Assembly (NCBI GenBank): GCA_943912755.1
Contig: CALTWF010000001.1
Span: 174,224-238,223 of the forward strand
Direction of reading: 5' to 3'
DNA length: 64,000 bases
Origin: an uncultured Pseudomonas sp.
GTDB lineage: Bacteria > Pseudomonadota > Gammaproteobacteria > Pseudomonadales > Pseudomonadaceae
This document shows positions 8,896 through 18,405 of the stretch, piece after piece; within the stretch, counting starts at the first letter, position 1, and every line of letters begins with the position of its first letter. The translations under genes were made by a program, and so were the position numbers. The notes under the pieces are model-generated. The model saw nothing but the letters and a program-made list of their open reading frames with translations, did not search any database and was not told where the DNA came from.

Positions 8896-10347
8896 TCAGA
8901 TCTGGCTGATGAATTTGTTGGTCAGGTAATGCTCGATGCCTTCGCTGCCGCCTTCGGAACCATGCCCGCTGTCCTTGATCCCGCCGAACGGCAGTTCGGT
9001 GGCGACGATGCGGTACTGGTTGATGCCGATCATCCCAGCCTGCAAGCCGTCGGCGACGTCGATGGCCGTGCGCGCGCTGTTGGTGAAGGCATAGGCCGAC
9101 AACCCGTAAGGCAGTCGGTTGGCTTCGGCCAGCCCGTCTTCCAGTTCGTCGAAGGGCATGAGGATGGCAATCGGGCCGAATGGCTCCTCATGCATGATCC
9201 GCGCAGTCATGGGCACCTCGGCCAGCACCGTCGGGGCGAAGAAGTAACCGGGGCCGGGCAGGCTTTCGCCGCCGCTCAGCACCTTGGCGCCCCTGGCTAC
9301 CGCATCGGCCACCAGCTCTTCCATCTTGCTCACCTGGCGCAGGTTGGCGAGGGGGCCGACCTGGGTCTGCGGGTCGAGGCCATTGCCGACCCGCAATGCC
9401 CGGGTCGCCGCCACGAAATGCTCGACGAACTCCGCGTAGGCCGGGCGCTGCACCATGAAGCGGGTCGAGGAAATGCACACCTGGCCAGTGCCGCGAAAAC
9501 GGTTGGCCGCGCCTTCCCGTGCCGCACGCTCGATATCGCCATCGGCGAACACCAGCACCGGCCCGTGGCCGCCCAGTTCCAGGGTGATCGGCTTGACGCC
9601 CAGCGCCGCCTTGGCCGACAGCAACCGGCCGACCGGCACCGAGCCGGTGAAGGCGACCTTGCGGATCACTGGCGAGGCGATCAGCTGGCTGGAGACTTCG
9701 TCCGGCACGCCGAACACCACTTGCAGCACGCCCTTGGGCAAGCCGGCATCGTCCAGTGCGCGGGCGATGGCCAATGCCGTGGCCGGGCTTTCCTCGCCGG
9801 GCTTGAGGATCACGCTGCAACCGGCGGCCAGGGCTGCGGACAGCTTGCGGGCCGGGGTGATGGCGGGGAAATTCCACGGGGTGAAGGCCGCCACCGGGCC
9901 GATCGGCTCGCGCTTGACCAATTGCAGCACGCCAGGGCGATTGGACGGCACCACGCGGCCGTCGATGCGCCGGGCACTTTCGCCGAACCATTCGAAGTAC
10001 TCGGCGGCGCGGCTGACTTCATCCAGCGCCTCGGCAAACGGCTTGCCTTCTTCCAGGGTCAGTTGCGTGGCAATGGCCGGGGCCCGTTCGAGCAGCAGGT
10101 CGGCTGCGCCCTTGAGGATCCACGCCCGCTCGCCGGGCGGGGTGCGGCGCCATTGTTCGAAGGCGCGCCCGCTGGCCACCAGCGCCCGCTCCAGGTCGGC
10201 GGCGCTGGCCAGCGGCACACGGCCGATCTCGGCCTCGTTGGCAGGGTTGACCACGGCGGCACTGGCGCGGGCTTCGCTGCCGATCCATTCGCCGTCGATA
10301 AACAGGTAAAGCGGGTCGTAGGGGACATTCATGGTGCGGTCTGCCAT
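8896..10347 (-). CDS. NAD(P)+-dependent aldehyde dehydrogenase, succinate-semialdehyde dehydrogenase-like
   Basis: A 483-residue aldehyde dehydrogenase, the usual length for the GabD-like family. The visible landmarks are FTPWNFP, the catalytic base Glu in LELGGHGP, the catalytic Cys in GQVCISS, and EEPFGP near the C-terminus. It oxidises an aldehyde to an acid; the succinate-semialdehyde assignment is by overall resemblance only. Two starts are possible (ATG 10347 or ATG 10332, five residues shorter), neither with a convincing ribosome site. It is transcribed with the quinone reductase gene, and a LysR gene is divergent to it, a typical regulator/target pair. Confidence 0.88.
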   Translation of the reverse strand: MADRTMNVPYDPLYLFIDGEWIGSEARASAAVVNPANEAEIGRVPLASAADLERALVASGRAFEQWRRTPPGERAWILKGAADLLLERAPAIATQLTLEEGKPFAEALDEVSRAAEYFEWFGESARRIDGRVVPSNRPGVLQLVKREPIGPVAAFTPWNFPAITPARKLSAALAAGCSVILKPGEESPATALAIARALDDAGLPKGVLQVVFGVPDEVSSQLIASPVIRKVAFTGSVPVGRLLSAKAALGVKPITLELGGHGPVLVFADGDIERAAREGAANRFRGTGQVCISSTRFMVQRPAYAEFVEHFVAATRALRVGNGLDPQTQVGPLANLRQVSKMEELVADAVARGAKVLSGGESLPGPGYFFAPTVLAEVPMTARIMHEEPFGPIAILMPFDELEDGLAEANRLPYGLSAYAFTNSARTAIDVADGLQAGMIGINQYRIVATELPFGGIKDSGHGSEGGSEGIEHYLTNKFISQI

Positions 10348-10484
10348 AGGGTTGTGGTCGGTGCAGGCGAGTCTATGGACGAGCGCAGCGCGGATTTAGC
10401 CCGGCCAGAGGGAATGACTGTTGTGCCAGACGGAAATATGGCTTTCTATGTGCCGCCAACCGGGCCCAGCAGCAGAGGATTGCA

Positions 10485-11411
10485 ATGGACAAGCTGTCGA
10501 ACATGGCGGTGTACGTGAAGGTGGTCGAGATGGGCAGCTTCACCGCCGTGGCCAACTACCTCGATTCGACGGTGGGCAATGTGTCCCGCGCGGTCTCGGC
10601 GCTTGAACAGCTGCTCGACACCCGCCTGTTGCAGCGCTCCACCCGGCGCCTGGTGGTGACCGATGCCGGGCAGCGTTTCTACCAGCGCTGCACGGCGATC
10701 CTCGCCGACCTCGACCACGCCGAGGCCGAAGCGCGCAATGCCCTGCTGGAGCCGCGCGGCACCCTGCGCGTGCACTGCGTGCCGGGCCTGGCGCGGCACC
10801 TGGTGACCGAGGCGGTGCTGCATTACCGCAAGACCTTCGCCCAGGTCAGTGTCGACCTGATGCTGTCGCAGAAGATGCCCAACCTGCTGGAGGACCAGCT
10901 CGACGTTTCGTTGCAGATCGCCCGGGCGCTGCCGGACTCGGCCTGGGTCAGCCAGAAGATCGGCGTCAGCCACTGCGTGCTGGTGGCCTCGCCCGATTAC
11001 CTGTCGCGGCATGCGCCCCCCGCTACGCCGCAGGACCTGGAGGGTCACCAGTGCCTGCTGCTGGGTACGGTGGACTACGCCCGGGACGAGTGGCAGTTGA
11101 AGAGCCGCCACGGTGACGCCAGCTTCGCCCCTGCCGGGCCGGGCTTCAGCGTCAACGACATGGAAGCGATGACGGTGGCGGTGCGCAGCGGCGCCGGCAT
11201 CGGCCTGCTGGCCGGCTTCGCCGCCATCGACGACCTGCGCACGGGGCGGCTGCTGCGGGTGCTGCCGGAGTACCACACGCAGGAGCGCAACGTGTATGCG
11301 GTGTACAGCTCGCGGCAGTTCGTCGATGCCAAGATCAGCCGCTTTATCGAGGTGTTGAAGCATGAGGTGGGGCAGCGGCTGGATCTGATTGCGCAGGAGC
11401 TGATCGGTTGA
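10485..11411 (+). CDS. LysR-family transcriptional regulator
   Basis: A 308-residue LysR regulator. The winged helix-turn-helix is at residues ~1-60 (MAVYVKVVEMGSFTAVANYL, SRAVSALEQLLDTRLLQR), and the effector-binding periplasmic-binding-protein-like fold covers ~90-295. The start ATG at 10485 has GAGGAT about eight bases upstream. It is divergent from the aldehyde dehydrogenase/quinone reductase operon, with 137 bases between the starts, and is the probable regulator of that operon. The inducer cannot be inferred from the sequence. Confidence 0.9.
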   Translation: MDKLSNMAVYVKVVEMGSFTAVANYLDSTVGNVSRAVSALEQLLDTRLLQRSTRRLVVTDAGQRFYQRCTAILADLDHAEAEARNALLEPRGTLRVHCVPGLARHLVTEAVLHYRKTFAQVSVDLMLSQKMPNLLEDQLDVSLQIARALPDSAWVSQKIGVSHCVLVASPDYLSRHAPPATPQDLEGHQCLLLGTVDYARDEWQLKSRHGDASFAPAGPGFSVNDMEAMTVAVRSGAGIGLLAGFAAIDDLRTGRLLRVLPEYHTQERNVYAVYSSRQFVDAKISRFIEVLKHEVGQRLDLIAQELIG

Positions 11412-11433
11412 ATGCAACGGGTGCCTGAAGGTC

Positions 11434-12024
11434 TCAGCTTCCATCGCGCAGATTGGCGATCAAATCCAGATCCCAGCGCAACTCCCTGAACTGTACCTCA
11501 CACCCCTCCCCTATCGGCGCCTGCGCGCCGAACCCTATCCGCAATGGCCGGCATTCGATTCCGGGCAGGGTGAACCAGCGCAGGAAGCGCCAGTGCCGCC
11601 CATCCTCGGAAAAATGAAAGGCCAGGGTCCGACCGTCGCAGTGCACCCGCAACCACACCGAATCCCCCTGGATGGACGGCCCGTCGGCATCGTCCGAAGT
11701 ACCCCGGGTGATCACGCTGACCACCGTCGGGTACCCCGCACCGGACAGTTCGAAGGCCAGTTTGGCCCAGTTGTCCTCATCAACCTGGACCCACAGCGCA
11801 CCGGCATCGAAAGTCGCGGCAAAACCCACCGTGACCCTTGCCGACAAGGTGAATACCGCTGCTTCGACAGTCTTCGCCGCACCAATCACGCACGCCTTGC
11901 GTACCCCGCCTCCCGGATGGAAAAACCAGTCCGTCTGCGGCCCCGCCACTAGCCGCAGCTCATCGGCACCCACCACCGCCAGACCGTTATCCGAACCTTC
12001 GATTACCAGCTCTTCGAACTTCAT
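11434..12024 (-). CDS. DUF1349 family protein (concanavalin A-like fold)
   Basis: A 196-residue protein of the DUF1349/YesU type, a predicted single-domain jelly-roll with recurrent aromatic strands (DWFFHPGG, DEDNWAKLAFELSG, HWRFLRWFTLPGI). Members usually accompany carbohydrate catabolic genes, but no catalytic function is established. The start ATG has a perfect AAGGAGG site. It begins 11 bases after the chemoreceptor stop, so it is probably the last gene of the leftward operon from the promoter at 17954-18019. That placement would make it part of the same catabolic regulon. Confidence 0.8.
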   Translation of the reverse strand: MKFEELVIEGSDNGLAVVGADELRLVAGPQTDWFFHPGGGVRKACVIGAAKTVEAAVFTLSARVTVGFAATFDAGALWVQVDEDNWAKLAFELSGAGYPTVVSVITRGTSDDADGPSIQGDSVWLRVHCDGRTLAFHFSEDGRHWRFLRWFTLPGIECRPLRIGFGAQAPIGEGCEVQFRELRWDLDLIANLRDGS

Positions 12025-12035
12025 CTTCAGCCTCC

Positions 12036-14168
12036 TTACACCTTGAATCGATCGACCAACGCCAACTGCTCCCGCGCCAGCCCATCGAGTTGTGATGCCG
12101 CCCGCGCCGAGCCCTCCGCCTGACTGGTGAGGGTCTCGGTCACCTCGCGAATGGCGGCGACATTTCGGTTGAGCTCTTCGGACACCGAGCTCTGCTCTTC
12201 CGCCGCACTGGCGATCTGCAAGTTCATTTCGGTGATCGTGGAGATGGCGAGGGCAATGCTGCCCAGCGCCTCCACCGCAGACGCGAATGCGCCGGCACTG
12301 TTCTGCGCCTGGCCGCGACTGGCGTGCATGCTGGCGACCATCGCCTGGGTCCCGCCCTGGATCCGCTCGACCACCAGGCGGATCTCCTCCACCGAGCGCT
12401 GGGTACGCTGGGCGAGCCCGCGCACTTCATCGGCGACCACGGCGAACCCCCGCCCGCTCTCCCCAGCCCGGGCCGCTTCGATCGCCGCGTTCAGGGCCAG
12501 TAGATTGGTCTGTTCGGCAATGGAGCGGATTACCTCCAGCACGCTACCGATCTGCTCGCTGTCTTCGCAGAGTCGTTCCACCTGGTCTGCGGAGCGCACC
12601 AGCTCACGGGTAAGCGCGCCAAGAGACTCACTGCTGCGCTCGATGACCAGACGGCCAGCCTGTGCCGACTGATCGGCCTCCCGGGCGGCAGAGGCGGCAC
12701 CGGAGGCATTCCGGGCGACATCATGGGCGGTCATGCTCATCTCGTTCGAGGCCGTGGCCACCATATCGATCTCGCGGAACTGCACCTGCATGCCCTCGCT
12801 GGTCTGGCGTGCGATATCGGCGCTGCGAGAGGCATTGCTACGGGCGTGGGCAACACTGTCCTTGAGGGACGAGATGGTCGGCTGGAGCTTGTCGAGGAAG
12901 CGGTTGAACCAGATGACCAGATTGCCCAGCTCATCCTTGCGCGCGTAGGCCAGCCGACTGCGCAGATCGCCATCGCCGCTGGCGATCTCACGCAGCCGCG
13001 CCGCCACCTCATCAATCGGCCGGGTCACACTGCCGGCCGCGTAACCGATCAACAACAAACCCAACAGCGCTGCCACCACCGCCACTGCCACGCTGGACCA
13101 CAGAGCCTCGCGCTGACCGGCCTGCAATTGCCGGTCAAGGGCCAGGGCATCGGCCAGCAGCACCTCGCGAGGCAGGTCGACGACTACCCCCCACGGCGCT
13201 ACCCCGGCGACCGGCTGCACGGGATAGACCGCATGGACCTCGCCGGCGAACTCCATCACCACCGGCCTGCCAGCAGCAATCGCCTGCATGATCCTGTTGC
13301 CATCTTCACCGAGCAGATCCCTGACCGACTTGCCCAGCGCCGCAGGGAACTTGCCGCTGGCGGCGTAGGTGCCACTGGGCGAGATGATGGAGATCCTTCC
13401 CGCACCGCCGAACAGACCGGCCTGGGTCTTCTCCACTTCGCCTTGCAACGCAGCCAGCGGAATATCCATCCCGGCGACACCCAGCAGCCGATCACCGTCC
13501 ATGATCGGGACGGACAGCGCGGTGAGCAGCGGCTGATCCTTGGCATTGAGGTCCACATAGGGATCTTTCAGGCAAGTCCGGGCACTGTCGCGAGTGCACA
13601 GGTACCAACTGTTCAGCGGCTCGCCGGTGGGGCCCGGCGTGTCCTGGGTGAAGTCGGCATCGGCGATGGGCCAGGCGCGCTCGGCCTGGCCTTGCAGATT
13701 CCAGTTGACGGCAAAACGGCCGCTCTCGTTGCTACCGTGCCGGGCATCGCCAATGAAGCGCTGGTCCTGGCCGTCCAGTTGCCCTGGCTCGAACGCGATC
13801 CACAATTGCTGGGCGTCGGGGTGCTGACGGTAGGCGGTCTGGACGAAACGCCCGATGTCGTCGCGCAGGTCTTCGGCGCGCCCCTCACGAAGCGCCCAGA
13901 TACTGCGCAAGGTCGAGGCCTGCTCGGCAAGGGCCGTTACCGTCGCCATCCGCCCGCTGAATTGCTGAGCGAACCCACGCCCCTGCTCGCCAGCCCGGGC
14001 CAGCAACAAGGCAGACACCGACTCGCTCAGCATGCGCTGGCTCGAATCGGCGACCAAAGCATTGCTCCGGTATCCCTGGCGGATATTGAAGAACTCCACG
14101 GACAGAATCACCGCCAGCAGGCAGACTCCCGCGAGCACGACGATTCGCGCACGGATGGACAGGTCCAC
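12036..14168 (-). CDS. Methyl-accepting chemotaxis protein with dCache-type sensor
   Basis: A 710-residue chemoreceptor starting at GTG 14168 (GAGGT site). TM1 is at ~8-27; a periplasmic double-Cache-like sensor covers ~40-340 ([28 protein letters not shown]); TM2 is at ~345-370; a HAMP domain starts at [12 protein letters not shown]. The cytoplasmic signalling domain has the invariant hairpin [20 protein letters not shown]. It sends ligand occupancy to CheA/CheW. The dCache class binds amino acids, amines or organic acids, and the Asp in GMDI matches the ligand-binding Asp of that class. It lies 70 bases after the GMC gene and 11 before the DUF1349 gene, so it probably senses the substrate of this catabolic operon. 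The ligand itself is inference. Confidence 0.92.
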   Translation of the reverse strand: MDLSIRARIVVLAGVCLLAVILSVEFFNIRQGYRSNALVADSSQRMLSESVSALLLARAGEQGRGFAQQFSGRMATVTALAEQASTLRSIWALREGRAEDLRDDIGRFVQTAYRQHPDAQQLWIAFEPGQLDGQDQRFIGDARHGSNESGRFAVNWNLQGQAERAWPIADADFTQDTPGPTGEPLNSWYLCTRDSARTCLKDPYVDLNAKDQPLLTALSVPIMDGDRLLGVAGMDIPLAALQGEVEKTQAGLFGGAGRISIISPSGTYAASGKFPAALGKSVRDLLGEDGNRIMQAIAAGRPVVMEFAGEVHAVYPVQPVAGVAPWGVVVDLPREVLLADALALDRQLQAGQREALWSSVAVAVVAALLGLLLIGYAAGSVTRPIDEVAARLREIASGDGDLRSRLAYARKDELGNLVIWFNRFLDKLQPTISSLKDSVAHARSNASRSADIARQTSEGMQVQFREIDMVATASNEMSMTAHDVARNASGAASAAREADQSAQAGRLVIERSSESLGALTRELVRSADQVERLCEDSEQIGSVLEVIRSIAEQTNLLALNAAIEAARAGESGRGFAVVADEVRGLAQRTQRSVEEIRLVVERIQGGTQAMVASMHASRGQAQNSAGAFASAVEALGSIALAISTITEMNLQIASAAEEQSSVSEELNRNVAAIREVTETLTSQAEGSARAASQLDGLAREQLALVDRFKV

Positions 14169-14238
14169 GGCAAGTACCTCGACATTCTTGTTATGGAGAG
14201 GGGGCTGGCGGCGGCGCTCGCTCCGCCCCCGGAAAGGA

Positions 14239-15828
14239 CTACTGACGCTCGCGCCGGATCATGTCGGCCAGCTTCTCGCCGATCATGATGCACACCGAGT
14301 TCGGATTACCCGAGACCAGGGTCGGCATGATCGAGGCATCGGCGACGCGCAAGCGCTGGATGCCATGCACGCGCAACTCGGGCGAAACCACCGCTTCTGC
14401 ATCGCTGCCCATGCGGCAGGTACCGGAGGGATGCAGCGCGGCGTGGGCGATTTCCTCGCAGAACCGGGCGATCTCCTCACGACTCTTCACCTGCGGCGCC
14501 GGCACATGGCGGCGGGCGATATAGGGCTTGAACACCGACTGTTCCATGATCCGGTCGGCCACCTGGAAACCCTCGACCAGGGCATCCAGGTCATAGGGGT
14601 CGGCGAAGTAGTTCGGCACGATCCTCGGAGCCTGGTCCATCGAGCGCCCGTTGAGCTCGACGAAGCCCCGGGAACGCGGGCGGATCTGCCCGAAATTGAT
14701 GGTGCAGCCGTTGCCGCCCGGTACCGAATCCACCCCTTCCTCGATCCCCGCGCCGACCACCATGAAGTACTGGATATCCGGGGTTTTCTCTGCTTTCTGC
14801 CCCCACCAGAAGGCGCCCGCCTCGATCAGGTTGGAGGCGGCAGGACCGCTGCGGAACAGGCCGTATTGCAGGCCGGCGGCAGCTTTCCACAAGGGCTTCT
14901 TGTATTTGTCGTAACTGTGCGGGCCGGTCAGTTCGTAAACCATCGATATCTCGATATGGTCCTGCAGGTTGCGACCGACACCGGGCAGATCCTTCACCAG
15001 CGCCACACCCTGCGCCTGCAGATGCGCAGCCGGGCCGATACCCGAAACCATCAGCAGTTGTGGCGTGGCGATGGCGCCCGCCGATAGGATGATTTCCTTG
15101 TTGGCGTACAGCTCCTTGCGCACGCCCTTTTCGCTGTAGACGACCCCCTTGGCCACGGTGCCGTCGAAGAGGATCTTCTCGACCTTGCAGCCGGTACGCA
15201 CCGACAGGTTCTTGCGCCCCTTGGCCGGGCGGATATAGGCCGCCGCCGCGCTGCTGCGCAGACCGTTGCGCGAGGTGATCTGGTAGAAGCCGCAGCCCTC
15301 GGGCTTACCACTATTGAAGTCCGGGTTGTAGGGCAGCCCGTACTCCTGGCAGGCCTGCAGCCAGACCCGCGACAGCGGATGGATATGGGGCGGGAAGGAC
15401 ACGCCAAGCGGACCGCCGGTGCCATGCACCTCGTTGTTGAAGGTGTCGTTGTTTTCCGCCTTCCTGAAGTACGGCAGCACCTCGTGGTAGGACCAACCGC
15501 TGGCTCCCAGCGCCGCCCAGCCGTCATAGTCCTCGGGCACACCGCGGATGTAGATCATCGCGTTCACCGAGCTGCCGCCACCCAGCACCTTGGCCTGCAC
15601 CATGGTCGGCGCTTCGCTGCGCGATTGCGCCTCGGTCGGCTCCCATTGGTAGCGCTTGAGCAGATCGCCCTGGGCGGTCTTGTAGTAGGCGCCGGGGATA
15701 TGGATGTAAGGACTCAGGTCCCGGGGGCCCTCCTCGAACAGCACCACCGTGGTCGAACTGTCTTCGCTCAACCGGCCGGCCAGGGTGCAACCCGTGGAAC
15801 CGCCACCCACCACTATGTAATCAACCAT
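14239..15828 (-). CDS. GMC-family FAD-dependent oxidoreductase (paralogue 1)
   Basis: A 529-residue glucose-methanol-choline oxidoreductase. It has the N-terminal FAD dinucleotide motif GGGSTGC, the GMC signature around [17 protein letters not shown], and the C-terminal active site with His in [13 protein letters not shown] and Asn in [12 protein letters not shown]. It oxidises a primary or secondary alcohol; the substrate is unknown. ATG 15828 is chosen because it has GGAA upstream and aligns with the paralogue at 22542; an ATG at 15840 is also in frame. The two paralogues share long stretches such as NPDFNSG and [13 protein letters not shown]. It sits 18 bases after the isomerase gene in the leftward operon. 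Confidence 0.9.
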   Translation of the reverse strand: MVDYIVVGGGSTGCTLAGRLSEDSSTTVVLFEEGPRDLSPYIHIPGAYYKTAQGDLLKRYQWEPTEAQSRSEAPTMVQAKVLGGGSSVNAMIYIRGVPEDYDGWAALGASGWSYHEVLPYFRKAENNDTFNNEVHGTGGPLGVSFPPHIHPLSRVWLQACQEYGLPYNPDFNSGKPEGCGFYQITSRNGLRSSAAAAYIRPAKGRKNLSVRTGCKVEKILFDGTVAKGVVYSEKGVRKELYANKEIILSAGAIATPQLLMVSGIGPAAHLQAQGVALVKDLPGVGRNLQDHIEISMVYELTGPHSYDKYKKPLWKAAAGLQYGLFRSGPAASNLIEAGAFWWGQKAEKTPDIQYFMVVGAGIEEGVDSVPGGNGCTINFGQIRPRSRGFVELNGRSMDQAPRIVPNYFADPYDLDALVEGFQVADRIMEQSVFKPYIARRHVPAPQVKSREEIARFCEEIAHAALHPSGTCRMGSDAEAVVSPELRVHGIQRLRVADASIMPTLVSGNPNSVCIMIGEKLADMIRRERQ

Positions 15829-15846
15829 GTTCATTTCCACTGACGC

Positions 15847-16725
15847 TTAACCGTTGACGAGATCGTCGAGCAACTTGTAGTGCTCGCGGGCGATGGCGAA
15901 GCTGTCGCCCTGATGCTGTTTCAGACAGAAGAGCTCGCAGCTCCACCAGCCCTGGTAGCCGGTAGCCTTGACCGCCTCGACCCACTCCTTGAGATCGAGC
16001 ACGCCCTGCCCGGTCGGGACATCGCGCAGAACATCTTCATTGGGGATACCGCCCGCAAATGGCAACGAATCGCAGACATGCACGCCGTAGAGATGGTCTT
16101 TGTTCATCCGGGCAATGTCGGCGGGGGTGTCGCCAGAGGTGTAGCAGTGCCAGAAGTCGATCACCATCTTCACATTACTGCGGCCGGTTCGTTCGATCAG
16201 TTCGATCTGCCGGGCAATGCCGGTCATGGGTGTCCAGGCCAGGGCTTCGAGATAGAGCTGCAGGTCGAACTGCGCGGCGAGGTCGGCCAGGTCACGGAGG
16301 TTGCTGGCGGTGATGTGTTTCTGCTCTTCCAGGTCCAGCGCCAGCAGGCCGTTGTAATGCCGGGGCGCATGGCCTTCGCGGTGATCGACCACCGCCTGGA
16401 CATTGATCGGGCCGGTCAGTACCTGCACACCTTTGGCGCCGGCTGCGGCCGCCAGGGAAAACAGCTGGCGTGCTTCAACCATCAGCTCCGGATAAAGAGC
16501 GCCAGTACGCTCGATATCCCGCAGGTAGCCGATCCCCGGTACCGACAGATCACCCAGCAGCCTGCCAAGGTCGGCCTGGGTGTAGCCGACATCGAAGTAT
16601 TTCTGCAGCTTCGTCCCCGACATCTCCAGTGCCGAAAAGCCGACGGCCTTGGCGATGCTTACATCCAGGGCCAGCGTACCGTGGCGCGCCACGGTGCAGT
16701 GAAAGGCCAATTGATTCACGGACAT
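15847..16725 (-). CDS. Sugar phosphate isomerase/epimerase-like TIM barrel protein
   Basis: A 292-residue xylose-isomerase-like TIM barrel (AP endonuclease 2 superfamily). The four metal ligands expected for the family are visible: Glu in YLEALAWTP, Asp in MVIDFWHC, His in GVHVCDSL, and Glu in WWSCELF. It could isomerise or epimerise a (keto)sugar, or act as the lyase subunit seen in 3-keto-glycoside cleavage. Start ATG 16725 (GGAG upstream) is preferred over TTG 16731. It is second in the leftward operon, between the Gfo/Idh/MocA dehydrogenase and the GMC oxidoreductase. That trio is typical of pathways that oxidise and then rearrange a sugar or cyclitol. Confidence 0.85.
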   Translation of the reverse strand: MSVNQLAFHCTVARHGTLALDVSIAKAVGFSALEMSGTKLQKYFDVGYTQADLGRLLGDLSVPGIGYLRDIERTGALYPELMVEARQLFSLAAAAGAKGVQVLTGPINVQAVVDHREGHAPRHYNGLLALDLEEQKHITASNLRDLADLAAQFDLQLYLEALAWTPMTGIARQIELIERTGRSNVKMVIDFWHCYTSGDTPADIARMNKDHLYGVHVCDSLPFAGGIPNEDVLRDVPTGQGVLDLKEWVEAVKATGYQGWWSCELFCLKQHQGDSFAIAREHYKLLDDLVNG

Positions 16726-16771
16726 TTCCAACTCTCCAGACCAGATCGCGTTCGTTCTTGTTCAGCGCGAT

Positions 16772-17926
16772 TCAACTTGCAAACCTGACCCAGCGCCGGT
16801 TGGCGCTGGAGTCGACACACAGATGGGACAGTTCTACGCCGCGCACTCCCTGGACCAGGTCGGGCAACGGTACGCCGGTGGCAGTACGCCAGCGATCGCC
16901 GCTGGCAATGGCCACTGCGAAGTCCTGATAGAGCACCGCCAGGGCCTCCAGATAACCTTCACTGCACCCGGCCGGCAGGCTCGAATAGGCCAGGGCCTCA
17001 AGGTTGTCGGCCTGGCCACGGCGCAGGATCGACTCGGCGCCATCCAGCGGTTTCAGGTGCAGCAGTTCCGGCATTTCCTGGGACCATTCGAGACTGGCCC
17101 GGCTGCCGACCACCTTGAACCGCAGACCATTGCGATGCCCCGGGGCGGCGAGGCTCACCCACATCAGGCCATCGAGCCCATCGTCGAACTCGAACTGGGC
17201 CACACAGTGATCGTCCATGCCCCAACCGGGCACCTTGTTGCTCAGGGTCGCGCTCAGGGCCCGAGCCTGGCGGCAACTCAGGAACTCCATCATGTTGAAG
17301 GCATGGGTACCGATATCACCAACCACGCTGCTGACCCCTGCTTTCGCCGGATCGCCGCGCCAGGCCAGGCTGGCGTTGAGACTGCCAACCCCCGGTGCCA
17401 GCCACTCCAGCAGGTACTCGACCTGGATGAAGCGGAGTTCGCCGAGGTCACCATCGAGGATGCGCCTGCGGGCTTCGCGGACCATGGGGTAACCCTGGTA
17501 GGTGTAGGTCAGGGCGCAGAAGGTATTGCGTTGCGCAGCAAGGCGCTGCAGCTCATGAGCCTCATGGATCTCGTTGACCAGTGGCTTGTCGCAGATGACC
17601 GCGATACCCGCATCGAGAAAGGCACGGCAGGCATCGAAATGCAGATGGTTGGGGGTGACGATGATCACCGCATCGAGACGCCCTGCCTCGGCAGCGGCCA
17701 TCGCCTCGACGCCGGGATAGATTCTCTGCGGCTGCACGCCCAGCGCCTGGCCCGCTACAAGGGATTTCTCACGGCAGGAGGAAAATACCCCGGCCACCAC
17801 CTCGTAGCGATTGCACAGGCGCATCGCGGCACGGTGCAAGGAGGCGAAATAGGCCCCTTCGCCGCCGCCGATCATGCCGACCTTAAGCGTTGCGGGACTC
17901 GGGATATCTGTTGTTATGTTGGGCAT
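16772..17926 (-). CDS. Gfo/Idh/MocA-family NAD(P)-dependent oxidoreductase
   Basis: A 384-residue sugar/cyclitol dehydrogenase. The Rossmann motif is VGMIGGGEGAYF, the catalytic Lys lies in CDKPLV (the EKP position), and the Asp-His pair lies in GDIGTHAFNMMEF. Members oxidise ring hydroxyls of sugars or inositols; the substrate is unknown here. The start ATG follows a GGGAGGG site. It is the first gene of the leftward operon and begins about 20 bases after the predicted start of transcription of the composite promoter at 17954-18019. Confidence 0.9.
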   Translation of the reverse strand: MPNITTDIPSPATLKVGMIGGGEGAYFASLHRAAMRLCNRYEVVAGVFSSCREKSLVAGQALGVQPQRIYPGVEAMAAAEAGRLDAVIIVTPNHLHFDACRAFLDAGIAVICDKPLVNEIHEAHELQRLAAQRNTFCALTYTYQGYPMVREARRRILDGDLGELRFIQVEYLLEWLAPGVGSLNASLAWRGDPAKAGVSSVVGDIGTHAFNMMEFLSCRQARALSATLSNKVPGWGMDDHCVAQFEFDDGLDGLMWVSLAAPGHRNGLRFKVVGSRASLEWSQEMPELLHLKPLDGAESILRRGQADNLEALAYSSLPAGCSEGYLEALAVLYQDFAVAIASGDRWRTATGVPLPDLVQGVRGVELSHLCVDSSANRRWVRFAS

Positions 17927-17953
17927 GGCACCCTCCCGGACTATCGTCGGTCG

Positions 17954-18019
17954 AGTATCGGGACGGGACTGCCATCACTCAATTTCGCAAGGCAGCGGTA
18001 GATGACGCAAGCTGACGCA
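17954..18019 (-). promoter_or_regulatory. Composite activator-type promoter, copy 1 (leftward operon)
   Basis: Read on the minus strand: TGCGTCA (18019-18013), 3 bases, TGCGTCA (18009-18003), 14 bases, GCGAAATTG (17988-17980), 20 bases, GATACT (17959-17954). The TTG at the end of GCGAAATTG sits 17 bases from the -10, where a -35 box would be. The direct repeat has a 10-bp period (one helical turn) and is centred near -64, a position typical of upstream activator binding. The same spacing occurs in three other promoters of this window. Confidence 0.85.
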
Positions 18020-18067
18020 AATTCAGCGCTGCATGCCCCATAAGTGCCGACAACATCCTGACCATCC

Positions 18068-18133
18068 TGCGTCAAGCTGCGTCAGATTCCGCTCTCATGC
18101 GAAATTGCCCACCCCCAGGGCCGGCTCGATACT
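18068..18133 (+). promoter_or_regulatory. Composite activator-type promoter, copy 2 (ABC transporter operon)
   Basis: TGCGTCA at 18068-18074 and 18078-18084, 14 bases, GCGAAATTG at 18099-18107, 20 bases, GATACT at 18128-18133. It has the same order and spacing as copy 1, which is divergent to it; the two direct repeats lie 48 bases apart, back to back. Transcription is expected to start near 18140. Confidence 0.85.
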
Positions 18134-18139
18134 CGGCCC

Positions 18140-18405
18140 ATGAAAACAATAAGCCGAGCCTGTCAAGCGCTGGGCGCACGCCGTGATTCCGCTGTGGGCA
18201 TTCCAGCCGAAAACCCCGTGCAACCTGGCCACTCCATCACGCCACTGCCCTGCTGGCGTGCCGGCCCTACAGCTTGTCTTTGGCAGCGGTATCCCCCGCT
18301 GCGCCTGCCTCATTCTGCCCAATTCGTACCTGCATCTCCGGCCCTCCCGGCGGCTGCGCGCACGACCTCGATCGATTTGCCCCCAAACGAGAGTAGGACA
18401 TTCAT
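18140..18405 (+). other. Long leader of the ABC transporter operon, with a possible 89-codon ORF
   Basis: The predicted transcription start falls at or next to an ATG at 18140. That ATG opens an 89-codon frame whose TGA (18407-18409) overlaps the ATG of the binding-protein gene (18406), an ATGA arrangement. The predicted peptide is rich in Pro, Ala and Arg and looks like no known family, so the frame may be fortuitous. No riboswitch or terminator structure was recognised in the 266 bases. Confidence 0.35.

Noticed and set aside
7843..10518. 891-residue plus-strand frame
   Set aside because: Antisense shadow of the quinone reductase and aldehyde dehydrogenase genes, whose catalytic motifs are intact on the minus strand.
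12723..14288. 521-residue plus-strand frame over the chemoreceptor
   Set aside because: High-GC shadow; the minus strand encodes a complete chemoreceptor.
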